Shown: positions 1 to 10,575, counted from the stretch's first letter. The stretch is DNA of 64,000 bases from Odontocerum albicorne (GCA_949825065.1 OX463838.1:3202251-3266250), one strand, 5' to 3'. Numbers and translations: made by a program. Notes: generated by a model from the sequence alone, not told the origin.

Positions 1-126
1 ATACTAGAAGCTGGAGAAACATCTCTCCATTGAAGAGAAATGTAATATTTATTAAGCCGCTGTTTGAAACAAGTCAGCAAAAGGTTTATGCATTGTACTC
101 TTCAAATATTTGTATTGCAGCCTTGT
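1..126. other. Unassigned flank
   Basis: AT-rich sequence before the first recognisable element. No frame or repeat was recognised. Confidence 0.4.
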
Positions 127-745
127 TTAACCCTTCATGTCCTGTGATGTGTAACTAGTACACATTGCTTCTAAAAACTTTAATATCTCTATAAATATAA
201 TAAATGCTGGGTTCAGATTTTAGGTATTCCTCCATAATACATTTACGCATTGAATAAAAAAATATATATATTAATAATAATAATTAGCACTTATCGGCCA
301 CATCAGAGATATTTCGTGAAAATCGGGAATAAATTCACCAATACAATCAAACTGTGCTAGTGTGTGACGTAGGTATATTCATTCTACAAAAACCGCTATG
401 GGTGAGGAAGCGACGCTATTCACGTCTCACTCTCACTCAATTTCGGTATATGGGAACGCAAGAAATAGAATATCAGTTCGCTCGCTTCTCTCGCTTAGTA
501 GCCATCGGGCTTTCGTTCGAGGTGATCGCTTCGCCCGTTTTGTGAACGTTGTTCGATGTTTTTTTTCATGTTTTCAGCAATTAAATTTCAATTATTATCA
601 CTTTTGACTTCAAATTTAATTAATTTAATCGATTGACTATGAATATTCTTCTTTTTCTGATTTTAAATCGCTCATTTTTACATTTGTTTTAAATACACAG
701 CACCTGAACGGGTGGATTTATTTAGCACAGGAAGGGAAAGGTTAA
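127..745. mobile_element. piggyBac-like MITE, copy 1
   Basis: A non-autonomous DNA element of about 611 bp (131-741) bounded by TTAA at 127-130 and 742-745. The terminal inverted repeats read CCCTTCATGTCCTGTG on the left and CCTTTCCCTTCCTGTG on the right (reverse complement), matching at 12 of 16 positions. TTAA duplications with CCC-starting ends are the signature of the piggyBac superfamily. The two short open frames inside (354-607) have no recognisable product. A second copy lies inverted at 32741-33356 and similar end sequence recurs at 26640-26747. Confidence 0.8.
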
Positions 746-1286
746 ATTGGTGCTTTTGATGTTTTTTTCATTCTATTTATTTCGTATGACTAACTGAGCA
801 CCACTGTTCAATGGTTACATATCTCTGAACTAGATATATTTACAAGGACCCAACGCAACAAAATAGATTGCATCTTGTCCGAAGATAAATCTTACCAGCC
901 AGCTATAAAGTGAATCATGACTATAAATATAAAGAATTTTTTGCCAGGATCAAGTCGAGTCATGAGCCGTTTTGGGCTTGTCTTCAAGATGCATTGTTAA
1001 TAAGCGAATAATTAGTGATTTTATTAACAGATATTAATTAATAAGAATAAATAAACACCAATGCCTAACATGTTCAAATATTTAGGTGTGGTAGATGAAG
1101 CCAATTATTTTATATCAATTAAATATTTAGAAACAAAGAGAAAATGTTACCAAAGAATTTAAATTATTATGATATACGAGTATTGTAAATATACAGGTAA
1201 ATTTTAAATTTAATATAAACAGTAAATTTTTTCTTTTGTGTAAATAGTTCATACGTTATTTTATAGAAAACCACAATTGATGATAT
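746..1286. other. No gene seen
   Basis: AT-rich unique-looking sequence. A slightly GC-richer patch lies at about 840-1000 and includes a MEF2-like CTATAAATAT. No coding frame or repeat family was recognised. Confidence 0.4.
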
Positions 1287-1425
1287 ATATTTATTTATTT
1301 ATACATGACAAGAAATTTTATAAACAAATAAATTATGAAAATATATCAGGTAATTTTATGTGGACACAATTTTTATGGATTTGGGTTTGTTGCCCTTTCA
1401 TTTGTTGTGTCCCCACAAACAAACT
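1287..1425 (-). repeat. LINE-C 3' end, truncated
   Basis: The segment starts (on +) with a TTTATTTATTTA tail and runs through the conserved 3' untranslated segment seen at 9962-10130, 12600-12772 and 39150-39305. It is a short, diverged, 5'-truncated copy on the minus strand, with no coding sequence left. Confidence 0.6.
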
Positions 1426-1439
1426 TCATTAACTGTTAT

Positions 1440-1860
1440 ACAATTCCTACTCTAATATCTTTTTTATATATTTTATTTATTTATTAAAAAAAGTAATATA
1501 TTGTACAAACATTTGTTAAGGCTATACCTATATAAACATTTCTTACTTGACTAATCTTATTTATATATTATCATTTATGAACTTACTTAATCTTATTTTC
1601 CTACATGTCATTTCATTTTTATTTGTTACAATCTTTATATATGATTTCTTAGAAATAATTAACACCTACATACTACGTATAACTAGATAACACTTCTTAC
1701 AACTAATTATTTAGCAAGAACAAGGCCACTCGTTCAGGCTACTTGTATTCCATCACATTCTCTCAGACCTTGGTCGTCCCAGCTAATACTGTAGGTGGAC
1801 TAGTCAGGCAACAGATAATGCTTCGGAAGCCTGTGCTTATAACGGAAGGGTCGATCGGAT
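1440..1860 (-). repeat. Dispersed repeat B, copy 1 (retroelement 3' region)
   Basis: The reverse complement matches 40500-40865. The shared core reads GTAGCCTGAACGAGTGG near the middle and ends in an A-rich tail (T-rich here at 1440-1490), so the polarity is minus strand. A poly(A)-like end and variable truncation suggest the 3' untranslated region of a LINE or a SINE. No coding domain was recognised, so the parent family is unknown. Confidence 0.55.
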
Positions 1861-3298
1861 TTACTCTCATAAGCCCCCAGGCTCTGACATCTATTTTATT
1901 TAAGATTTATCTTTTATTTTTGTTTATTTTTTCTCAAAAACGGTTTTCAAATACTATGTAAAATAAAAGATCATGGATATTTATAACAAGTATGAAATAT
2001 ATTCTGGTTGATTGGAAGAAATTGCCAAGAAGTAATGAATACACTAGATGTTACATGATATGTTAAACAAAATATAAACCGATTATACGATTTCGACAGA
2101 GATTTAGGTTTCGTCCATTTTGACCTCCTTAGCCTGCAAATTACTTACGTAGGACATAGTGGACAGAAATTAGATGGGGTGTTCTTCTAAGCATAAGTAG
2201 AGGGTATATCCTTAATATGTATGGATATATCCCAGCCTTAGCATTTCCAGAAGGATTAGTATTTGAAATCGTCTGGGGGAGCTTTTTTCAGGTTATCGTC
2301 AGTCTGTCGACTTCTAGTCATTTGCGAATCACAGGAGATGCCTTAAAATTTCTGGTGAAGAAATTTCAGATGTTCCCCTAATCCCCTTACACGTCTCTGT
2401 TTTTGAGTAATATTTTTTGGCTGTGATGAGCTTGGGGGAATAAAATATTATACCTTGAGTAGGGTTGGTTGCAGGTACCTAGTTCTCACGCGATAGTTTA
2501 ATAAAAACAGTCTCATCGGCCGCTTTGATATCTATTAATCGTAAAAAGGAATTTTACTTAAATTTTATAAAAAATGAATCCAAAAACACGATTTACAAAA
2601 ATGAACAAATTTAACAAAAAACCGAAAACACCATCATTATTCTATTTCAAAATGTGAATTCAAAACATTATATCTCTCTTCAGTGACAGAGCGTAAAATT
2701 CCTGATTTTCCATCTACTCTCTTCTCCGATCTCCTTTTCTAATCCTTGTCATCCATGACATCGTAAAATTTGTTTTGGTTTGGCATAACTTTTTCTTTTC
2801 ATCGAAAATATAAAATTTCCACGAAAATTTCAAACTGTGCAATACAGAAGGTTGGAGGAGATCGCCACTTGGAAATATACCCACCATATATTTATTACAC
2901 TGTATAGTAAAGAATTGAAAAAATAATAAGTTGGAAGAAATCCCTTTACAGAAGTAATATTAAGGTATCGTGGGAATTTTCGGGAAAACTTTCAGAAATA
3001 CCCTTTGCGACACTGAAATAAAGAAAATATGCATCATAAAGGGCGAAGGGATGACACATCTTTATTTTTTTATTAGTTCAGTTGAATTTAACTATACACA
3101 AAATCTTAACACTTCAAGGTCCGATCGAAATCATGACAATCTATCTCAGTGCCTGGCTTATTTTTTAATTATTTAGATTTTTGTGATAGGTTAACTAAAA
3201 GTGTTATATCCAATTAAATATTCAAAATATTGTATCAACATTTTTTGTATTTGTTAGAACACTTTATTAATTAGTTGAGTGTGGTAACTAAGACAAAC
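1861..3298. other. No gene seen
   Basis: About 1.4 kb of AT-rich sequence without a recognisable frame or repeat. A somewhat GC-richer patch runs from about 2100 to 2500 and includes an imperfect inverted repeat around 2200-2235 (GGGTATATCC facing GGATATATCCC). Confidence 0.4.
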
Positions 3299-3580
3299 AA
3301 AAAAGATACCGTAATTTGTTTTATCAAACACTGTTTTTTCTACTTTTTGTAACGGTATACCCTATCGGTTTCAAAGCTTTCACCTCATCATCAGGGGAGC
3401 ACAAACAAGACACTTACAGTCTTGTTTGTGCTCCCCTGAAGATGAGGTGAAAACCTTGATACCGGTAGGGTTATACCATTACAAAAAATGGAATAAACAG
3501 TGTTTGATATAACAAATTACAATGTCTTTAAACCACCACAATTTTAATGCCTTAACTATAAATAATATAAAAAAGATACC
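3299..3580. mobile_element. PLE terminal inverted-repeat unit 1
   Basis: A 258-bp insertion (3311-3568) flanked by a perfect 12-bp target duplication, AAAAAAGATACC (3299-3310 and 3569-3580). It consists of two facing copies of a Penelope-like-element terminal segment meeting at about 3410-3421. Each arm carries a hammerhead-like core: 3361-3397 on the minus strand, and 3433-3470 on the plus strand where the GAAA box is changed to GATA. The right arm continues into the tail AACTATAAATAATAT. The internal endonuclease frame seen at 24913-25270 is absent, so this is a non-autonomous derivative of a Penelope-like element. Confidence 0.75.
3361..3397 (-). ncRNA. Hammerhead-like core, left arm of PLE unit 1
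   Basis: On the minus strand it reads CUGAUGA, a short stem II, then GAAA followed by CCGAUAGG. The CUGANGA and GAAA boxes are intact, but the normal CCGGUA is changed to CCGAUA. Whether it folds and cleaves is untested. Confidence 0.5.
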
Positions 3581-3654
3581 TTTGTAGATCTTCCGATAGT
3601 AACAAATTTGGCTTTAGATGTGCTGTATTGAATATGTGTAGTGTTCATACACAA

Positions 3655-4180
3655 TCGTAAATTTTGATAAGACCTCTCAAAAAGATATGGAAAAAAAAAA
3701 ACAAAATGATATTTAACCATTTAATACCACATTTGACCTATGCAAGTGAAACGTGGACGTGGAAAAATACCGAAAGAAACCAAATAAATCCTGAAGAAAT
3801 CTGTGCATTGAGAAGAATATTTGGAGGGACAATGTTGACAGAGCATGAAATAAAGTAACTGGGGATGAATGTGAACTTAAAACTGGTGTATTAAGTACGA
3901 TGAAGAAGAGCCCACGGAAATAGGTTTATCACATAGAACAAATGGATAAAGAAAGATTAACAAGCAAATATATAGTGCAAATGTGAGTGGAAGAAGTGGT
4001 AGAGGAAAATCTAAGATATTATGATTGGATCAAGTGAATGATTATCGGAAAGAAAAAAATGTAAAAAGTTAGATAAAATGTAGGAGTTATATAAGATGTA
4101 TTTATGTAAAAGAGAAAAAAATATATGTCAAGATAGGAAAATGACGTGATGGTATGTTTGTATTAAAAATATTATAGAAC
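3655..4180 (+). pseudogene. RTE-R reverse transcriptase C-terminus, decayed
   Basis: The frame from 3664 encodes an RTE-type C-terminal segment (YASETWTW, then ICALRRIFG). After a stop at 3858 the homologous reading continues in other frames, including DKERL and a GRSGRGKS-like stretch typical of the region after the RT domain in RTE-type LINEs. No catalytic FADD box remains. This is the most abundant family in the window; relatives lie at 9.6, 13.9, 20.7, 21.2, 22.9, 27.8, 42.7-43.9 and 63.6 kb. Confidence 0.7.
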
Positions 4181-4235
4181 CGAGCGGGAATCGAGCCCGC
4201 AACTTTCAGCTTAAAATAGTCGTTTTACTAATTAT
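4178..4235 (-). repeat. SINE head fragment
   Basis: The reverse complement contains GCGGGCTCGATTCCCGCTC, a tRNA-like B box with its stem. The rest of the SINE is missing because LINE-C follows directly. Confidence 0.55.
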
Positions 4236-4625
4236 ATATTTTGATTTTAATTTTTATTCTTATGATTGTGTGCGGTATAGTGTGGTATGAATATTTTTGT
4301 TTTTTCTGGAGTGATGATGTGTGAGGAGTTGAATTTCGCAAGATGTTTCCAGTTGTAGTTGAGTGTCACTGTCAGGTTGATGAGAGCGTGCAACGGGGTT
4401 TTGTTTTTGTGTAATCAAAAATCGGAAAGAAGTATCGATTTATTTTTTTCATGCTAAATATCCTCAGTGAGATACAGGCAAAAGCCTAGTTTACTGGGGA
4501 TACGACAAATGAAAGGCAACAAACCCAGATCCATTAAAATTGTATGTCCAAATCAAACTATCTGTTGTTTTTCTCAAATTGTGTATATTTCTTGTCATGT
4601 GTAATAATAAATAAATAAATAAAGA
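4230..4625 (+). repeat. LINE-C 3' end
   Basis: A 5'-truncated copy of the same LINE 3' region as 12380-12772, ending in an AATAAATAAATAAA tail at 4606-4623. It contains only 3' untranslated sequence. Confidence 0.7.
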
Positions 4626-5120
4626 GGGTCACGCTACTCGTGTGTATAATATGCACTTATCGGATTATACTCGTACAATGCTAAAATCAGAATGCTAAAT
4701 TCATATACCTACAAAATGAACTAAAACACTTTTTGTAATAACTCGTCGATATATTTTTATCTACTTAAAAAAAAAAACATTTTTGATGGATTAATATTTC
4801 ATTCTCTTTAATTATTTTCCTAAATTAAAAACAATTCATCTTGAGTGATAGATTACTCCGTAAATACGGGTCACATTGAATCTACCGGTTTCTTTAAATG
4901 TTGTTTGTTTCTTTTGATTTAGTGGTCCAATAGAGGCACAATACTTTTAAGGGTTATCAGTTATTTTATTGTTGATATTTATTGGTTGGAGCCATGAAAC
5001 TGTCAATGGATGAATAAAGGGGAATTAATTATACGCAAAATACGAAATAAAGAATTATTTGTATGACTCAGTATGTCAGAGATGTATTAGTATTTTGAGT
5101 TGCAGTATACTTGCGTTGTA
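4626..5120. other. No gene seen
   Basis: AT-rich sequence with no frame or known repeat. It carries one TACTCGTA octamer at 4668, a motif over-represented across this window. Confidence 0.4.
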
Positions 5121-5122
5121 CG

Positions 5123-6067
5123 TGGCATATCCAGAAAGTAATTGTACTGAATTTTTGTAGGTTACAATTTTTTTTATTTAAACAAAAAAATTACGTGGTT
5201 ACCGTGGTACATATGTAAGCTATTTTTCGACATTCCTCTCAATGCAGGTGGTGAAGTGGGGTATCAACTTTTTGATTCCTTCCTCGAAGTAGTTTCCCGC
5301 CAACCCCTCCGTCCACTTCTCCACCTCCTCCTTTACCTCCTCGTCGGTTGAAAACCTTTTTCCACCCATGTGCAGCTTCAGGGAGGTAAAGAGATAGTAA
5401 TCTGAAGGTGCTAGGTCAGGGGAATGCGCGGGATGGTTCAGGACATCGCATTTAAACGAGGCGAGCAGTTCCTTCGTGGCGTTGGCCGTGAGTGGTCTGG
5501 CATTGTCGTGCAGCAGGCAGACTCCCTTTGTCAGCATGCCTCTCCTCTTGTTCTGAATCGCCCTCCGCAATTTTTTAGGGTCTCACAGTATCTTGCAGAG
5601 TTGATGGTCTCCCCTTGAGGCATATATTCAATTAAAATTATGCCTTGACAGTCCCAAAACACGGATGCCATGACTTTCTTGGCTGAAATTGTGGTTTTGA
5701 ACTTTTTGGCGGAGGGTGAAGAGGTGTGACGCCACTTTTAAACTCGCGACATCACTTGTACACACTCGTACGATTCATAGCTTTATCACCATATGCAGTT
5801 TTCACCTCATTATAAACCTCAACCGGAGGTTTTCCCTTCCAAACGAGATAACGGATGACGCCGCGTATTTCGCACTTGGCGGGAGATTGGATTGACATTT
5901 TTCACGAAACGTGTTGTCGCGTCGAAACTTCTCAACGTACTGCCCTCGAACCGGTCTCGTTGCGGAGGGGAAGGGTCAGGCTACACGGAAGTGTAGCCAA
6001 CATGTCGAAAATAAAATCCATCCGGTCGTGAGAGCCTCAGTACACTTACTTTCTGGATACGCATAGT
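5123..6067 (-). mobile_element. mariner element 1, internally deleted
   Basis: A DNA transposon bounded by inverted repeats: the right end read on the minus strand gives TATCCAGAAAGTAAGTGTACTG and the left end on the plus strand ATATCCAGAAAGTAATTGTACTG, a close match over more than 20 bp. The length of about 945 bp is less than the roughly 1.3 kb of a complete mariner, consistent with an internal deletion. The transposase pseudogene is annotated separately. Confidence 0.85.
5220..5898 (-). pseudogene. mariner transposase, central deletion and stop
   Basis: The N-terminal part starts at 5898 with MSIQSPAKC and keeps the first part of the DNA-binding region up to about 50 residues, where TGA replaces the expected Trp in a TSVYKWCREF-like motif. 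A large segment that should include the first catalytic Asp (the GDETW motif) is deleted. The frame resumes with a FWD-type motif holding the second catalytic residue, and the last 116 codons (5570-5220) are open and carry HDNARP and SPDLAPSDYYLF, which holds the third catalytic Asp of the DD34D mariner triad. It cannot encode an active enzyme. Confidence 0.85.
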
Positions 6068-6114
6068 ATATATTACAACCAGGTGGGTTTATTCGCATAA
6101 ATATATGAAGACAA

Positions 6115-6251
6115 TTTACAGAAGCTGGTAGTTACTGGAAGTGGTGGTAGTTCGAATCAAAGAGATTATTAGTTCCTCGTTGAATGATGCACTCATCATG
6201 GTTCAGACTATAAGAAGTATGGGTGGATCTTCTGCTCAGTTCCATACCATT
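6115..6251 (+). pseudogene. RTE-5 tail fragment, left part
   Basis: This matches the 3' coding end of the family also seen at 30795-31056 (QIKEIISS..NDALI-like reading, then SVPYH). The match continues at 6758-6830 (TCCATGACACTCAG), so the two parts were contiguous until the Harbinger-like MITE inserted between them. Confidence 0.55.
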
Positions 6252-6757
6252 AAGGCCTCGGTCACACAGGTAGGAGCCTTGCTTGATGTTTTGAGCTATG
6301 TTGCGAGTTAGGTGACATATTCTAGCGAACCAACGTACCGCATACTATCGCTGTGGCCACACTGCACGCTTCGCGCCACTTTGCATGACGATTAGTCATC
6401 GAGTGAATCTCCTAGCGAACAGACGTGTTAGTTAATTTAAAAGATGGCGGAAGTTTTAAGGACAGCTGTGTATAAAAGGGAGTCTTTGTGGAACCCATCG
6501 AGCAAATTATAGAAAAATGTTCCTGTAATAAAATCACTTTGGAATGAAGTTGCACAGAAAGTAAATAAAGATGGTAAGTTATAATGAAATTGGTTAGTTT
6601 TGAGAGTGACATCGTGTGTTGACTCAACCGCACCCAACTGTGAAATGAATTTGTGCGTTGCACTTTGGTGTGGCCAGGCATGAAGTCACCTAGTATGTGA
6701 GTCACGTAAAATCTAGCTTAGCACCTAACGAAGCACTTTGGTGTGGTCTCAGCCTAA
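6252..6757. mobile_element. Harbinger-like MITE, copy 1
   Basis: A 500-bp element (6255-6754) flanked by TAA on both sides. The ends read GGCCTCGGTCACAC on the left and GGCTGAGACCACAC on the right (reverse complement). A 3-bp TWA duplication fits PIF/Harbinger. Copy 2, at 24078-24599, is inverted. It lies inside an RTE-5 remnant whose sequence is restored if the element is removed. It retains a MADF-like exon. Confidence 0.7.
6444..6573 (+). pseudogene. MADF-like first exon in Harbinger-like MITE
   Basis: An ATG at 6444 opens a 43-codon reading (MAEVLRTAV..., then SLWNPSSKL, then VIKSLWNEVAQ) with the Trp spacing of the N-terminal half of a MADF/Myb-SANT domain. It ends at a consensus splice donor GTAAGT at 6574-6579. 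One TAG interrupts the frame. Copy 2 has an exon of the same 130-bp length with the same donor. PIF/Harbinger elements encode a Myb/SANT-like accessory protein beside the transposase, so this is probably the remaining first exon of such a gene. Confidence 0.55.
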
Positions 6758-6830
6758 CGGTCCATGACACTCAGTTATGAGCAACACCGCTAAATTGAAG
6801 AGTTCATCAGAAATATGTGAAAAAGCTTAA
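6758..6830 (+). pseudogene. RTE-5 tail fragment, right part
   Basis: It resumes the RTE-5 3' end interrupted by the MITE (compare 31000-31035), including TCCATGACACTCAG and the short A-rich end. Confidence 0.55.
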
Positions 6831-7439
6831 AGTGAAAACCAGAAAAAAAACCTTTTGTCTTTTTAAATGGTTACTGACAAGAATGGAAGCTACAATCTCA
6901 GAGTTGGAAGACAGACGACTTAAAATATACCAAAGAAAATTATTTTTGGAAATCTTTTAAAAATGCATGATTAAGAATTTAAATTCTGAAACATATTTAA
7001 ACACTCATGTTCATAAATGTATAAATTTTGAAAAACAAATACTCGTTCTTCACCTAAATGTGATATATTTATCTTTTTTGTTAAATTTGTATAATTTTGA
7101 ACGGCAAGTAACATACGTTTGACCAAAATATTAGTAACGAGCACAATATTTCGGAAAATGTGGATTCATTTAATTCAACAAATGTTTTTTTTGGTTAGAA
7201 ATCTTTATTTAACCGAAATAATGAGCTCGATTCTGAACGAAAACGCGGATTTCTAAAAAGGTACAATTTTGAACAGCAAATATAATTTTTATGCAAATTT
7301 ATGTTAATAAGCACATAACATTGATAATAATACTTGTATTACTTGAGAGCTGTAACATTAAAATACAAGGGATTTTGATGTTATTTGAACATTACATTAT
7401 GCTATAAAAATAAATAAATTTAAATGTACACATTGGTTG
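6831..7439. other. No gene seen
   Basis: Very AT-rich. A short patch at 6880-6960 reads in frame (WLLTRMEATISELED), reminiscent of a coiled-coil or RT fragment, but it is too short to call. Confidence 0.35.
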
Positions 7440-7800
7440 CGTATGCCAAACTATTAAATCTGAGGGAAGTAAATTACTCAGGCGTCATTTTCATGTGATC
7501 GAAATAACTCATTGAATGTGTGATGTGTTGGTTACTGTTTGCCCTTTAAGTAAGTGTCAGTCCGCTCCTGGCAAGGCAGAGATAAAAAACATTGACGTCT
7601 TCATGGACCGGGCGAATATTGGTTCGCCATATTTCAGGAGAGCGCGCCGATAAGCGTCTACAGACCGTCCTCGGCCACTTAGTGAGGTATAATAAATTGC
7701 TGATAAAAAATTGGGCCCGGATAAAATGTTCACGCCAGGGAACATAAACCTTTCCCATAAAAGGTGTTGTATTACGCTTTTAGACACTGACCCTTATCTC
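7440..7800. other. GC-balanced low-repeat island 1
   Basis: A clearly GC-richer block, with the core at about 7550-7750, flanked by AT-rich DNA and matching no repeat in the window. Two overlapping minus-strand open frames of 70-76 codons show no recognisable domain. It could be a conserved non-coding element, a short exon or an old repeat. Confidence 0.35.
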
Positions 7801-7984
7801 TATTTGAAAGGAGTTTTTATAACTAATCTGAAATATGTTATAGGAGTTTTTTAAGCTTAACTGAAAAAAACGAAAAAAATTGCAACTTTTTTGGCTGCTA
7901 ACATTATCGAGTATTTTACACTAGATGCAATGCAATAAATTACCACAGAACAACCTAAGTCACCCTATACAAAAAAATTATAAT

Positions 7985-8425
7985 AAACAGTGGTGGCATA
8001 TGGATGCGAAGCATGGACACTAACAGCTAAATCCACAGAGTAGCTGGATGTCTTCGAGAGAAGAGTACTACGTAGGATCCTGAATGACGGCGAAACCTGG
8101 CAAATACGATATAACGACGAGCTGTATAATATCTACAAAGCTCCCAGGCGATCTGTACATGTCAGACTGAGCAGATTGAGATGGGCCGGACATGTGCAGA
8201 GAATGCCGTCATCGCGAGCACCCAAAAGAATCCTGGACGGACACTCGGGTGGGAGATGAGAGTGGGCAGGCCAAGGCTGCGATGGAAGGACGAAGTTGAG
8301 AGGGACGCAATCCTGCTGCTACAGGCGCAGGATAAGAGGATCGAGACGGAAGACAGGAGTTGGGGGTGAAGATTGACTGAGGCCAAAGCTCGATGTGGGA
8401 TGTAGGATCATCGAAAGAAAGAAAA
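7985..8425 (+). pseudogene. RTE-2 reverse transcriptase C-terminus
   Basis: The reading runs AYGCEAWTLT, LDVFERRVLRRIL, LYNIYKAPR, then LSRLRWAGHVQRMP, the standard order of the C-terminal part of an RTE-type LINE polyprotein. A stop (TAG) lies near 8041, and a frame change after about 8240 shifts the last part (RWKDEVERDA, then IETEDRSWG). It is 5'-truncated with no FADD box and is a different subfamily from RTE-1, RTE-4 and RTE-R. Confidence 0.75.
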
Positions 8426-8843
8426 GCAATGCAGTAAATACAAATAACATAAGACATTGAATAAAAATTCCAAAGATGCGCCTAAAATATTGATGATAAA
8501 GAAAATTGTAGATTTTTTCTGCGTGTTAGTGAACATGATATCCTGAAAAGGAAAATCGTTAAACAGTTTTTTTTTTAAAGAGAGACCAAGTTAAATTATG
8601 TAATTATATCACGAAAAAAATCAAAACTAAAAAAATCATTAATTAAAATTTTATTCTAAAGAAAACTCGTGTCCGTTTAAAATAGCAGTATCTTACAATA
8701 TCAAATAATAAAAATAAAGATACAATATTTTTTTCAAATTGAATCAATCATTCAAAATTATCTGAAAGATCGACTCGCAAGATACAAAATTAAAACTTAA
8801 TAATTTTTTAAGTACGCATACGTTTTGAATTCATTTTGTGGAT
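8426..8843. other. No gene seen
   Basis: Very AT-rich sequence (runs of A and T) without a frame or recognised repeat. Confidence 0.4.
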
Positions 8844-9020
8844 TTAACGATCTGTGTAGTCTAGTAGATAAGACACCTGTTTTTTAATCTGGAGATTGCG
8901 GGTTCAAATCCTGCTGGAACCCATATTTAAAAAAAATGGGATTTTAGTCTGGTTTTCACTTACGACCTCTTTAACTTATTTCCGGTTGGTTTGAAGAGAT
9001 TGCCACATGCAAAGTGTAAT
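8844..9020 (+). mobile_element. tRNA-derived SINE, nearly complete
   Basis: The A box-like TAGTCTAGTAGATAAGA lies at 8857-8873 and the B box GGTTCAAATCC at 8901-8911, with spacing as in a tRNA-derived RNA polymerase III promoter. The body contains GGGATTTTAGTCTGGTTTTC. The 3' part, GGTTGGTTTGAAGAGATTGCC, is shared with LINE-D, the likely source of its mobility. Confidence 0.8.
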
Positions 9021-9021
9021 A

Positions 9022-9549
9022 TAAAGGGTCTTTCAAAGCGTCACGAATTTGTCCTTGTCTTGTGACATTTGAGAAGTGTAATGTATGACATTTATCAAAA
9101 TGGAGTCGTATACAAAACAACAACGCGTTCAAATTGAGAAATATTTTATGTATTGTAATCTTCGGAAACGGTGAAGTTAATTGACCACCAAGATCATGTG
9201 ATCTGACACCGTTGGACTATTTTTTCTGTAGTTACGTGAAAAGCCAGATCTATAAAAATGATCTCCAAACAATTCCTGAGCTGAAAGACGAAATTATTCG
9301 CGTTATTGGTGAGTTAGAACCGCAATCAAATGCCAAAATGCCATCGAAAATTTTGACAAAGGAGTGGACATCTGTGGAGCTGTAAGAGGTGGACATTTGG
9401 TGGATATTACTTTTTGTGTTTAAATTTCATACATTGTACTTCAATGGTCAATAAAAAGTTTTTTTAAAATCAAAGCAAATTGTATGTTTTATTTAAAAAT
9501 TTAAAAAAAAATTAATTAAAAAAACTGCTCAATTTGAAAGATCCTTTAC
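9022..9549 (+). mobile_element. mariner-like element 4, internally deleted
   Basis: The inverted ends are TAAAGGGTCTTTCAAAGCG on the left and TAAAGGATCTTTCAAATTG on the right (reverse complement). Inside, 9100 starts MESYTKQQRVQIEKYFM, the typical N-terminus of a transposase of this type. After a deletion the C-terminus resumes at about 9184 with RSCDLTPLDYFF, which holds the third catalytic Asp, followed by IPELKDEIIRVI. The first two catalytic residues are lost. A shorter relative lies at 43921-44110. Confidence 0.75.
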
Positions 9550-9554
9550 ATACA

Positions 9555-9935
9555 ATACCTTTTATAAATCGAAATGCTATAGAAATGCGTATATTAAGAA
9601 GAAAACATGGAGTGACAAAGTGTGATAGAATACATAAAGACGCGGCTAGAGATTAATGTGAACTTAATACAAATGTGTTGAGTAAAAAAAAAGAAGAGCA
9701 CTCAGATGGTTTGGCCACGTCAAATGAATGAAAAAAGAAAGACTAAAAAAACGAATATACTCGTACAGTGCAGATTTTAGTAGAAGGTGTGATGAATAAG
9801 GATCAGGAAAGTATGGTGGGATCAAGTGAATATTTTGAAAGAAAAAAACGTAGTCATATAAATCGAAGAAATTGTATGGACGTAAAAGAGCCTAAGTATG
9901 TGTGGCAAATAGAAAAGTTCGACAGTCTATTTTTT
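9555..9935 (+). pseudogene. RTE-R C-terminus, decayed copy
   Basis: It has the same order of segments as the copy at 3655-4180 (NAIEMRILRRKHG, then RRALRWFGHV-like reading, then RKVWWDQVNILKEKN-like reading), with several frame changes. It is 5'-truncated. Confidence 0.6.
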
Positions 9936-9961
9936 ATGTCTACTGCAACAGGGAAATGCCA

Positions 9962-10575
9962 TAATTTTATTTATTTATTTATTTATTATTACACATGACA
10001 AGAAATATATACAATTTGAGAAAAACATCAGATAATTTGATTTGGACATACAATTTTAATGGATCTGGGTTTGTTGCCTTTCATTTGTCGTATCCCTAGT
10101 AAACTAGGCTTTTGCCTGTATCTCACTGAGGATATTAAGCATGAAAAAAATAAATCGATACTTCTTTCCGATTTTTGATTACACAAAAACAAAACCCTGT
10201 TGCACGCTCTCATCAACCTGACAGTGACACTCAACTACAACTGGAAACATCTTGCGAAATTCAACTCCTCACACATCATCACTCCAGAAAGACTAAAAAT
10301 ATTCATCCCACACTATACCGCACACAATCACAAATCTCACATAAATCCCTTCCACTCGTCATTCATCCTGAAAACCCAAGTACTCAAAATCCTGTCGCAA
10401 TAACAACCACGCTCCGATCGACTGTCTAAATGGTTTTCCTACCTTTACCTTTATTGAAGTCGGCACGCCATTGTATGTAATGGGAGCCAAATAAGCATAT
10501 TGCCTTTGGGCAAACGAGGTTTTAACTCTAGGGATGGTGAACATTTCATTAGTTGCCATGCGTGTCATGTGTGTC
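9962..10575 (-). mobile_element. LINE-C 3' end, copy with RT C-terminal codons
   Basis: On the minus strand it opens with the C-terminal codons of a non-LTR reverse-transcriptase protein (10568-10359), runs through about 390 bp of 3' untranslated sequence and ends in a TTTATTTATTTATTTATT-type tail at 9962-9980. It is 5'-truncated near 10575. A nearly identical copy on the other strand lies at 12130-12772. Confidence 0.8.
10359..10568 (-). pseudogene. LINE-C RT C-terminal fragment
   Basis: 69 codons containing RVKTSFAQRQYAYLAPITYN and GKPFRQSIGAWLL, the typical tail of insect non-LTR polyproteins after the RT domain (basic segment, hydrophobic YN, then a WLL end). The start Met is internal; the true protein is truncated upstream. 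The clade, Jockey- or CR1-like, cannot be decided from this tail. Confidence 0.65.

Noticed and set aside
8844..8925. tRNA gene
   Set aside because: A- and B-box regions are present, but the cloverleaf arms do not close and the sequence continues into a shared SINE body; the same holds for the other SINE heads.
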